Assembly: GCA_003586115.2 (NCBI GenBank)
Contig: QVOM02000116.1
Coordinates: 44,525,024-44,589,023 of the forward strand
Reading direction: 5' to 3'
Length of the DNA: 64,000 nucleotides
Source: Salvator merianae
Lineage: Eukaryota > Chordata > Lepidosauria > Squamata > Teiidae
In this document: one piece after another, positions 55,715 to 64,000 of the stretch
How positions within the stretch are numbered: the stretch's first letter is position 1
Layout of the letters: each line of letters begins with the position of its first letter
The notes under the pieces: model-generated
Told to the model about the DNA's origin: nothing
The model's input: only the letters and a program-made list of their open reading frames with translations
Databases searched by the model: none
Position numbers and translations under genes: made by a program

Positions 55715-57330
55715 CTAGATTCATCAGCACTTACACAAGCTTAGGGGAACAACACATCCTCTTCGGGTTTGCCATAATGACAGGGCTGATTTAGTCTTGA
55801 TTCTACCTCTCACCTGAAGAATGCAAAAGAAAAAGGGACGCAGAATTAATAGTGGAGAATGGTGACAAATCACTAAATTCCTCCAACAGCTCCTTCAAGC
55901 AAATGAGATCAAAATATGCAAGATGCTTCAGCCATTGGTCATCCATTACCCTTACTGTTCTAGCCAGTGCTGCCTCATACACTGATGAAAATAATTGCTG
56001 TATCTCCTCCTCCTCCTCCTCCTCCTCCTTCTTCGCAAATGACTGAAGTGGAAGTCATTGCTAAGACAACTTAAATATTTAAACAGGAAGATGAGTTCTA
56101 GGTAAACACCGTGTGACTTTCAGCTGCCAATTATGAGCCAAGACTTTAGTTCTAAAATGCTGTCACTCATTAATTATTTTGTCTCCTTAATGTCTGTTAA
56201 ACATCTGTGTAGGGGTATGTTAGCCAGAACAGTCGCTGTGACATTAGAGATTGGAGGAAAGCAAAATGTCCCCTGAATTTTTTTATGACAAGGGTTTTTA
56301 TCTTTCATTTATTCTTTCCCCATCACCCCCCACAGATGCCTTACGTGGCAGAGCTGCCCTATTTATGAATTTATAGTACATTTCTGGGCCTCTAGGTAGA
56401 TATGTCCTTGTGTTTCTCTTGGGAATAATTGCTACGAAGGTAAACAGTAGCTGGTGTGCTTGGGGTGTTTCTGAGCAGCACAGAATAAATGTTCAGGGCC
56501 TAGAGTGCAGGTGTGTGATTGACAGGTCTATTACAGTTGCCCTATCCTCCTTCATGTATTTCTTTTTATTTGTAATTACGGTATGGGAACACAGGCTTCA
56601 GAACATTGGGCAGAAGGTCTCCCAGCATTAATGAGGTAGTTGTCAATAATAATCACCAGACATAGAGAATTAATTTGGGAGCAAACTATGTAGTCCCTGA
56701 ACCTGTTTCCACTGCCAGAAGTCCTCTCTTAGACATTGTAGAAAACTAATATGATACGTTGGTACCTTTGAAGACTTCCATAGGGCTGTCCACGCCACTG
56801 AAGAACATCATGTTCCCATTCATTTATCATGTGATCAATCACAATTCAAAGTGAAAAAGTTAAGCCAGCCCACCCAAGTTGATTGCGTGGGACAGGGTAA
56901 CAACTGTTTGCATAACTGAGTTGCTTCCCAAAGGGTGTTGCTATTACTGCTTTCATTAAAGAAGCCTGCTCAGTGCCTTTCTGATGGCTGGAAAAAATGC
57001 ACACAGAGGGTTTAATGGCTTTGCGATTGCCCACACACTCCTGTGGGAAGTGCTGGTGGAAAACTAAGAATTGAAACAATAGTAAAAGAAGTTCTAGCAC
57101 CTGTAAAAATCAGATGTGGTAAACAGAATCTGGTTTGTTGGTGTGCTCCTGAAAAACTGATTCTGCTATACTGCCAGCATTGTCAATTTCTGAGCTTGTT
57201 TGATTCTTCATGCCTATCTTGCATACTTTTGAGCAAATAGGTAACACCATTATGACAGCTGGGCCAAAGGGTTTGGGGAACCCTAGCTGAAATATAACAT
57301 TCATGACCCCAACAACTAACTCTGAGAGGC
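55715..57330. other. Noncoding DNA, short (TCC)n; possible constrained part at 56.05-56.40 kb
   Basis: A (TCC)n run lies at 56001-56030. The stretch 56080-56230 holds 'ctcattaattattttgtctc' and no repeat. A 59-base segment after a good acceptor ('ccatcaccccccacag', 56335) is too short to call. A hAT-like end ('gggttccccaaacc' on the minus strand) lies near 57270. Confidence 0.3.
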
Positions 57331-57334
57331 AGGT

Positions 57335-57660
57335 TTGCCATCTATCACCCGTGAGACTTTGCCAGAATCCCAGGAAGAAATAAAGTACTACTTTGGTGCA
57401 AAAGTCTATCCTTTATTCAGAAGGCATGGGCAAAGAAACAACAGTTGCAACTGCAATTCACACTCCAAACTCTTTCCAGTTATACCCAACTCACATTCCC
57501 CGCCCTTTATATCAAAGTGCCTGTTGTCATCCTTATCTTTTAACACAACAGTAGTACACACCCATCTGGCATCCTTGAGCTGTGCATCATAAAACTTCAG
57601 TAGGAGTTTCATCCTTATCACAAACATTCCCACATTCCTCCTCATCTCTCATCATTACCC
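57335..57660 (-). repeat. Possible LTR fragment
   Basis: On the minus strand an AATAAA ('ctgaataaaggatagac') is followed by 'tttatttcttcctgggattc' and 'tggcaaagtctcacgggtga', the layout of an R-U5 segment. The stretch upstream is GC-moderate with TATA-like 'atataaagggcgggg'. No target duplication is found and the ends are uncertain. Confidence 0.35.
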
Positions 57661-57664
57661 AGCC

Positions 57665-59530
57665 TACACACATATACCTATACTTCTAATACCTTAAATG
57701 ATATATGTAAAAACAGAGTACAATAGAATAAGGTGGAGACTAACATAAAATAACATAGCAAAGATTAACAGGAGCTGAGTGACACCACCAATGTATAGCT
57801 ACCCATTCATCTCTCTCAGGCCATCTAAAAATTTTCAAATAAACAGTATGAGAGCACATTTCTTTTACCTTGGTAACTCTTAAAGTTTGGCACCAGGAGC
57901 AACCTTGTGGAGATCGTCTGTAGACAGGCTGGCCCTGCCCTTTGTGCTTTAAATCTTTCTGCTTTTAAAGAAATCAGTCCTGTAGCAGCTTTCCTTTTAT
58001 GGGAAACCATATATTTTTTTAAGGAAATGCCTTAGAGATACTGTGAATCAGCCCATATAGTTAGATAAGTAACACCAGCCATCCTCCCGTCTAACTTTTT
58101 ATGTTTGCATTAGTCCTTATTCCTGTGGCATTTCTATAAACACCATTACAAGGCAGTGGAAATCGAATGTGTATAATGTATTAAGTGGCTGTGACATTTG
58201 TAGCTTTGGCATTTGGCCACAAGCAGAGAAATTCAGGGCAAAGTGGAATTGCTTCCCATACTTAAGTCCATTGTGTTGGGAGACATTGAACTCTGGACCA
58301 TTTTCACAGCATGGGCATTTTCATCCCTACAATCCAGAGTAAATTAGGAGTGGTGAAGAAACTCCTTGCCTTTTGTGGCTTTGTCGGGAATAAGTATCAT
58401 TACCTGAAAAAGCCGTGCTAGCAGTTGGCTTTCAGTGATAGAGGGAACTTACAAATGGCTATCATTTTGCAACAACAAAAAATATATATGAGAAGTTAGT
58501 CATCTTCTAAGACCCTGCTGAGTCCATTTAAGATCAGCATCTGAACATCATCTGCCCACCAGTATAGTGTGACGTATTAATCTCTTTTTTGCTGCTTTGC
58601 TGCTTGATTTGTGAGTCTCATTTCTCCAGCCTGAAGGCAATGGTTTTCCAAAGTGATGGTTACACTCCAGATCCTTACAGGGACTAAAACTGCATGCATA
58701 ATACATTTATGGATCCCTTTTAGTTACTCCATAATGGATTCTGTGTTATGGATTTCTCCCTACCCTGAAGAATTTGTAAAAAAAAGGAGCATTAGGATTT
58801 TACAGAGCTTGTGACTCCAGGCAGAATGCTGCTAAGCTCTTGTTCCCCTTCCCTGGCAACAGAACAAACACAAATGGAACACCAGGGCAACTTTATTAGG
58901 TGTTTTACACCAGTGCCATCCCTGGAGCTTTGCTTTCTTTCCTTTTCTGGGTTAATAAGGTTCCTAAGTATCAGTGCAGGTTTGAAAACATATACTGGCC
59001 TTGAAAAAGCAGCATGATCAAAGCAAAATGGGGTTTTTATTGTGTATTATTTTAAATGTGCTTTACAGTGCTGACCTTGTTTGCCCTCATAGAAATTCTG
59101 CAGGATGGACCCTTCATTCCATTTTTCATGGAACCCATAAAAAGCAGTCTGACTATGCTGAATATTTTTCTTAGTACTGTAATTGGATCGAGCTTTCTGC
59201 AGTAGACGAGACTGTAAGAGTCGGAACTGGGGACGGTCCTTCATAGTGCCTCCAGGAAGTGTCCAAATCCTCTTCTTTCTGAGATGGACATCACCTCAAC
59301 AGAACTATGGGATTTCCCACTTTTAGCTGGGAGGTGCCTTCAAAGACCCTTGTAATCAGAGGAACATACTGCATGCACTTCCCCACAGAGGAGGTCCACC
59401 CAGGGGACAGGTTTGACGCAGGTGAGGCAGAATAGTTCACACTGGGTTCTAAACTCTGTGCAGACTCTGCTGCCCCTGATTTACCTTCTTGATGTGCAAG
59501 AATGTGGGACAGGTTGCACTTTCTTACCTA
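57665..59530. other. Unassigned noncoding DNA
   Basis: No gene and no recognisable repeat over about 1.9 kb. Confidence 0.4.
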
Positions 59531-59534
59531 GACT

Positions 59535-59988
59535 CCTCAGGCAAATTCACACTTGTTGCTAGCAAAGCGTCAAGGACACTTGCTAGCAAAGTGTGTCTGC
59601 ACTTTAGCAGAGGCCCGAGTGGCCGGGAATAGATCACTCCTAGCTGTGGAGCACAAATTTGTGCTCCACACCTTTCTGGGAGCTGATAGTCAGCTCCCGG
59701 TAAAGAATGTTAGCAGTTATCTTGCAGCACAGCAGCTAAGCCTACATGAGCACCCAATTGCGCCTGCACACTGTGCAGCCCTGTTCGTCGTCATAGCAGC
59801 AGCTGGACGCTTCCTAGCATCTACCATGGTAAGTATCAGGCAAGGCTACCAGCATTTGCACTGTGACTGCCGGTAACCTGGTTCAGGTAAGGCACTAGGG
59901 CCACACAGTGCAGACAGTGTCCATGCTGCGTGGTCAATACCATGTTAGAACAGAATAATTTAACATGGTGAATGCAAAAATGTCCCTC
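59535..59988 (-). mobile_element. Family A element (446 bp)
   Basis: The body is 59539-59984, with ends AGGCAAATTCACACTTG and (reverse complemented) GACATTTTTGCATTC. CCTC at 59535-59538 and 59985-59988 is a possible 4-bp target duplication. The left inner part carries two TTGCTAGCAA palindromes. The right inner part has a CCATGTTA hairpin (59940-59968). The interior core 'agcagctggacgcttcctag' and 'ttcaggtaaggcactagggc' is shared with 4450 and 13888. Confidence 0.7.
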
Positions 59989-60124
59989 CTTTCAGCGAGT
60001 TATATTCAACCAAATAAAAGAGGAAGGGAAACAGTGAAGAAGGGAGCAGAATGTCATTCTCCTCCTCTGTTCCATTCTGCATTCACTGTCAAGAGAAGTC
60101 ATGTTGCATGAAGCTTACTGGAGT

Positions 60125-60557
60125 TAGAACATGAGAGAAGCCTTGCTGGACCAGGTCATAGTTCATCTAGTCCAGCATCCTGTCTTGCGCAGTGGCCCAC
60201 CAATTGCTTCTGGACATTCTCAAGCAGAATATGAAGTGCAGCTCTCATCTGCTCTTGACTCCCTACAAGTGGCCTTTAGAGGTATTCTGTCTGTCTCTTC
60301 AACTTGGAGGCAGTTTCTAGGCATCAGTACTAGCAGCCATGAATTTGTCTAACCCTTTCTTAGACCCAGCCAGGCTAATGGCCATTATCACCTCCTGCTG
60401 GGTGAAAAAATACTTCCCCTTATCAGTCTTAACTTTCCCACCCAACAGCTTCATGTAGTTCTATTGTTGTGTAACAGAGAAAAGAATTTTTATTTATCCA
60501 TCCTTTCCACATTGTGCATAATCTTATAAACTTCAGTCAGGTCCCCTCTTAAACACT
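60125..60557 (-). pseudogene. CR1 LINE 3' end, outer part
   Basis: 'gccttgctggaccaggtcat' and 'catctagtccagcatcctgt' mark the CR1 3' end. It continues through 'cttatcagtcttaacttt', 'tcttataaacttcagtcagg' and 'tcccctctta', the reverse complement of the ORF2 end. It is interrupted at 60558 by a family A element and continues at 61323. Confidence 0.85.
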
Positions 60558-61322
60558 GGGCCTGTTCGCACTTTCTACACTAGAATGGGCTAATTAGTCC
60601 ATTCTAGCGTGGAACAGACCCCATTGTGCAGACACCGTCTGCACTATGGGGCCTGAAAACAGACCCAAAGCTGGATAATGGCGTTCGCCAGTGCAAACGC
60701 CATTATCCATCCCTGATGCTCGCCATGACAGCATCCGGCAAGCGTCCGGCCGCTGCCATGGCGACTGCAGCAGTTCCGCGCGAGGCCCCAATTGAGCCCA
60801 TGCCACCGCGATCGGGCCAGGGATGCTGGATGAGGCCGCGCTGCGCCCTGTCCGGCATTCCAGTGCCCGATCGTGGGCGCGAATAGCGGGCGCCGCGGCA
60901 GTGGCCTACAAAGCGTCAGGCCGCTGCCATGGCGACCGGGTGGCCCGCACAGTGTGGCCCGATTGCATCGGCGTGGGCTCAATTGGGGCCTCGTATGGGC
61001 CCATTTGGGCCCACGCAAAGGGGTAGGCCCCATTGCCCATCATGCATTGCATGATCACATGATCACGCATGCATGATGGGCAGGCTGATCGCCCAGAAGA
61101 TGGCCGCCGCCATGGACAAGGAGGTAAGTGTGAATGAATCCTCACCTGAAGCTCACTTTGAGCTTCAGGTGAGGATTCGGACACCTTTTTTCTTGTCCGG
61201 GCGCTAGTAACAATCGGCGGCGGATGAAGTCCGCTGCCGGTTGTTACGGCCGTCCTGTGGTGCGAACGCACTTGTCTAGCAAGCATCCTTGATGCTTGCT
61301 AGTTACAAGTGCGAACAGGCCC
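60558..61322 (+). mobile_element. Family A element, largest copy (765 bp), inserted in CR1
   Basis: The ends are GGGCCTGTTCGCACTT and its exact reverse complement AAGTGCGAACAGGCCC. Hairpins follow both ends (CTAGAATGG...CCATTCTAG at 60580-60607; CTAGCAAGCATC at 61276-61302, 12-bp arms, perfect). Three more palindromes lie inside: 60672-60709 (14-bp arms), 61035-61081 (13-bp arms) and 61136-61178 (20-bp arms, perfect, 3-base loop). The core is very GC- and CpG-rich. A 'gccgccgccatgg' start context at 61103-61115 and GAG/GTAAGT at 61121 look like a start codon and splice donor. No transposase is encoded. The flanks (cact and acca) do not give a clean 4-bp duplication. Confidence 0.9.
61136..61178. 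repeat. Perfect 20-bp-arm palindrome
   Basis: GAATCCTCACCTGAAGCTCA at 61136-61155, loop CTT, and its exact complement at 61159-61178. It lies inside the large family A element. Confidence 0.98.
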
Positions 61323-61895
61323 ACCATCTTTCAAGGCTGAAGAGACCTAGACATTGCAACCTGATCTCATAGGGCAGATGTTCTAACCTCCTGATCATTT
61401 TGGTTGCTCATTTCTGCACTTTTTCCAGTTCCGCAGTATCCTTTCTGAGGTGAGGTGACCAGACTTGTACACAATATTTCAAATGTGTGCTCACTATAAA
61501 TTTATAAAGAAGCACAATGATGCTTATAGATTTATTTTGTATTTTTTTCCTAATTATCCCTAGCACTGGATTTGCTTTTTTCAGTGTTGCTGGGCACTGG
61601 GTCAACATTTTCACTGAGGTGTCCGCCAAAACCCCAGGGTCCTTTCTTGGTCCATCGCAGAAAGCTCAGACCCCATCAAATTATAGATCTAATTCGGGGG
61701 GGGGGGGTGTGCCCCAGTGTGCATCACCTTGCACTTGCTAATATTGAAGCTCATTTGCTACTTAGTTGCCCACTTGCCCAATGTCAAGAGGTCTCTCTGG
61801 AATTCTTCACAGTATGGAGTCCCAACAGCATAAGTTTCCACTCTAAACTATGTAGGGTCCCCTTCAAGGTTCCTGATGAGGATAAAATTTAAATA
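61323..61895 (-). pseudogene. CR1 LINE ORF2 C-terminal part
   Basis: On the minus strand the frame at 61408-61629 reads VKMLTQCPATLKKANPVLGI, then IIVLLYKFIVSTHLKYCVQV and WSPHLRKDTAELEKVQK, the conserved C-terminal stretch of CR1 ORF2. The flanking parts match the CR1 consensus at the DNA level ('gcaccttgcacttgctaata', 'ggtccatcgcagaaagctca'). The copy is 5'-truncated and its 3' end is split off by the family A insertion. A G10 run interrupts the coding match at 61687-61697. Confidence 0.9.
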
Positions 61896-61899
61896 ACAC

Positions 61900-62285
61900 T
61901 GTTTAATTACAGTGACTATTGCTGAATAAAGCTTTTACTCTTTTAAGAAAGTTGAATGAAACTTTTTTTTCTTTCAGACCACGAAGTGCAGAGCCTGTGC
62001 TGAAGGGCTGTCAGCTGGATAACATGAAACATAAAGAATGTGAATAATTTTAAAATAAGTGGCCAGTCATTATTAATTCATTTTGTGCTCATTACAGTGC
62101 TATTAATCATGATTTATGCATTGGGTACTAATATGGAGTTGCACTGAACCTCTGGTTTGCCTCTAATTTTATTTCACAAAAAATCATTGACTTGCTTAAA
62201 ATTTGACCTCTTCTGCCTTGTTCCTCAGTCTTTCAGAAGTGATGGCCATGGGGAAGTTAACCATGTGGTCATTGGCAAAAAAAAA
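61900..62285. other. Unassigned noncoding DNA
   Basis: AT-rich sequence; no gene or recognisable repeat. Confidence 0.45.
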
Positions 62286-62286
62286 A

Positions 62287-62523
62287 TCATCTTCTTCTTC
62301 TTCTTCTTCTTCTTCTTCTTCTTCTTCTCCTTCTTCTTCTCCTTCTCCTTCTCCTTCTCCTTCTCCTTCTTCTTCTTCTTCTTCTTCTTCTTCTTCTTCT
62401 TCTTCTTCTTCTTCTTCTTCTTCTTCTTCTTCTTCTTCTTCTTCTTCTTCTCCTCCTCCTCCTCCTCCTCCTCCTTCCTCTTCTTTTCATCCTCCTCCTC
62501 CTTTTTCCTTTCCTCATCCTTTT
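62287..62523. repeat. (TTC)n/(TCC)n polypyrimidine microsatellite (235 bp)
   Basis: Long TTC arrays with interspersed CTCCTT units, passing into TCC arrays at about 62450 and a mixed pyrimidine end. The poly-Phe, poly-Ser and poly-Arg frames in it are not genes. Confidence 0.98.
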
Positions 62524-62524
62524 T

Positions 62525-63020
62525 TTAACTATTCAGAATGTACGTGAAGGCTCAGTAGAGACCTCTGGGTAACAATGTTTCCCTGTTATCCCCTTCATCT
62601 AGACCACAGCCAGCCTCAGGGGCAATCAAGCTATCCTCCATGGTACTCTCCTGTTATGCCTGGGAACATATACTCTGGGAATCCTTGGTCCCCCCATTGC
62701 TTAATTGTGCCAGGCAGAAACTTAGAGCCTCATGATTAGTTTGCAAGGGTGGAAGGCGCCAGATCCGTACACACTACACTTTTCAGCCAAGCACCAGGAT
62801 CACAGATTGGTGATCCTTCTAAATCAAGCAGTTCTGTCATTGTAAAGTCAACCCTAATGAAAAAGTGACACAGTTGTGTGCTATATTACTATAGATCCTC
62901 CTATAATGCTAGGGTTCCTGGAAAATGTCAATTAATGAGAAGTCACTTTTTGAGGTCACTAGGAGAACCATAGCCGAGAGCTCCATTGGCTTGCATTGTG
63001 GTGGACCACCCCTGTGATCA
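62525..63020. other. Unassigned noncoding DNA
   Basis: No recognisable element. Confidence 0.4.
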
Positions 63021-63149
63021 AAATTACATTTACTTAAATGTGGAAGTGCTCCTAATGCAATCAGCAAGGGAAGGACACCTGCATTGAACAGGGCACTCCA
63101 AGGTGGCCCACAGGGGGCTTCCTTCTCCCTCCCACTTCTGCACTTCACC

Positions 63150-63238
63150 GCTGCATGCACCCAGTAGGGCAGGAGAGCCACAGGAAGGAAACAAGGTTGG
63201 AAGGGAGCCACGGTCAGAAAAGGTTTGAGAAACACTGC
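63150..63238 (-). mobile_element. hAT-like end
   Basis: On the minus strand the sequence starts CAGTGTTTCTCAAACC and continues 'ttttctgaccgtggctcc', like a hAT non-autonomous element. The other end is not found, and the 155-residue minus frame 62909-63376 that runs through it is not a gene. Confidence 0.45.
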
Positions 63239-63239
63239 T

Positions 63240-63975
63240 TTAAAATAATGTATTTTGCATGGGACATACTCCTGACTGCCTCTTGCTGACTTTGGCTTGA
63301 TTAAAATAATATGAGCTATATTAACAGTGCAGTCAGGGTTCAGGAGGGTCCAGAATTTATTCCAAGAAAATTGCAATTCCTTAATAAGAATATAATTTAA
63401 ACTTTAGCGTCATCACCCTAAATCAGTCTTGGAGACTGACAGGTAACCAATGCAGTTGTTAGAAGCATTGTGTTAATATTGCTGGAAATAACAAACTGCT
63501 AACAAACGGGCAGTGCCAATTGTTAGTTTCCAAACAACACACAACGGTACAGTATTTTCCAGTGCTCAGATTAAATGTAGACTGTCTGTTAAACCTCTAA
63601 TTATCTGCTTGGCTTGTGGGTACGATGGTACTATTCAATTATTAGTTTTTGTTCACTTGTCAGATTAAAAGAAAAAAAAGTAAACCACACACATTGCTTC
63701 CAAGCCGCATAAAAGAAGAAATACTGCAAATTGCTTTTCTCAGTGTAGTTACTGTATCCCTGACAGAGAATTACATAATTCCACAAATTGCTTTGGAGAT
63801 CTAGTTTCTTGAGGTTTAATGGATAGAAGCAAGATCCACACAGAATTAAAATAGTGCTATGGGAGTGCTCAAAGAGTATAGGATCAACAGGATCAGGCTC
63901 TCTTTGTGCTAACATCCCACCGTAAGCACTGTCAATAGTGTTTACTGGCAGAGCAGGAGAAAGCGCTCTTGACTT
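63240..63975. other. Unassigned noncoding DNA
   Basis: No recognisable element; AT-rich. Confidence 0.4.
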
Positions 63976-63976
63976 A

Positions 63977-64000
63977 GGGATGTGCACAAATGAAATCTGT
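63977..64000. mobile_element. Family H element end, cut by the window edge
   Basis: 'agggatgtgcacaaatg' matches the inverted ends of the AT-rich element at 24052-24408. Only the first 24 bases are in the window. Confidence 0.4.

Noticed and set aside
56335..56393. Possible 59-base exon after a strong acceptor
   Set aside because: Too short, weak donor, and no coding signal beyond the acceptor.
60644..61286. Long frames on both strands at 60.6-61.3 kb
   Set aside because: All lie inside the CpG-rich family A element; they differ between strands and contain no transposase motif.
62157..62547. Poly-Phe, poly-Ser and poly-Arg frames
   Set aside because: Same reason: microsatellite translation.
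62909..63376. 155-residue minus-strand frame
   Set aside because: No recognisable domain; it overlaps a hAT-like end and has no splice or start context.

Overview
This window looks like vertebrate nuclear DNA, most likely from a squamate reptile (lizard or snake). It has no dense gene layout. Instead it holds decayed non-LTR retrotransposons (CR1, L2-clade and BovB/RTE), tRNA-derived SINE heads, solo-LTR-like pieces, long microsatellites and very many short non-autonomous DNA transposons. BovB together with abundant CR1 and L2 is the main reason for the squamate call. The species cannot be named from the sequence. I found no complete protein-coding gene. Nearly all long open frames are chance frames, microsatellite frames or transposon relics. 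One short candidate internal exon (43761-43893) has good splice sites and an open, CpG-retaining frame, but I cannot assign it to a gene. The window therefore reads as intron or intergenic desert.

Layout: 1-2.5 kb unremarkable; 2.9-3.8 kb 3' end of an L2 LINE; 4.45-4.85 kb family A element; 5.7-6.3 kb LTR-like piece and a SINE head; 6.4-8.2 kb repeat-poor block that keeps CpGs (possible conserved noncoding DNA); 8.2-12.9 kb sparse repeats and an (AT)n; 13-20.7 kb dense small transposons, a TTC/TCC tract, a U2 snRNA-like relic and an L2 fragment; 20.1-20.95 kb BovB split by a family A element; 22-25.4 kb family B, an AT-rich TIR element and a ~490-bp imperfect inverted repeat; 25.5-26.0 kb solo-LTR candidate; 27.2-30.2 kb more elements and an internally deleted L2 piece; 32-36.5 kb CR1 and family B; 38.2-43.9 kb families A, B and F, a SINE and the candidate exon; 44-52.5 kb foldback elements (E, F, D) and B fragments; 54-57 kb CR1, a D hairpin and an LTR-like piece; 59.5-61.9 kb two family A copies, one inside a CR1; 62.3 kb a long TTC/TCC tract.

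The most interesting signal is a group of structurally different non-autonomous DNA elements. I call them A (270-765 bp, hairpins just inside both ends), B (480-530 bp) and C (170-180 bp, fully palindromic). All share a terminal motif close to GGGCCTTTYTGCACTT. Five A copies show a plausible 4-bp target duplication, and two A copies sit inside identifiable LINEs, so they were mobile. No transposase is encoded here and the superfamily is not assigned. A second GC-rich snapback family (D) and the large inverted repeat at 24.87-25.36 kb also deserve a look. All family letters are mine; no database was searched.
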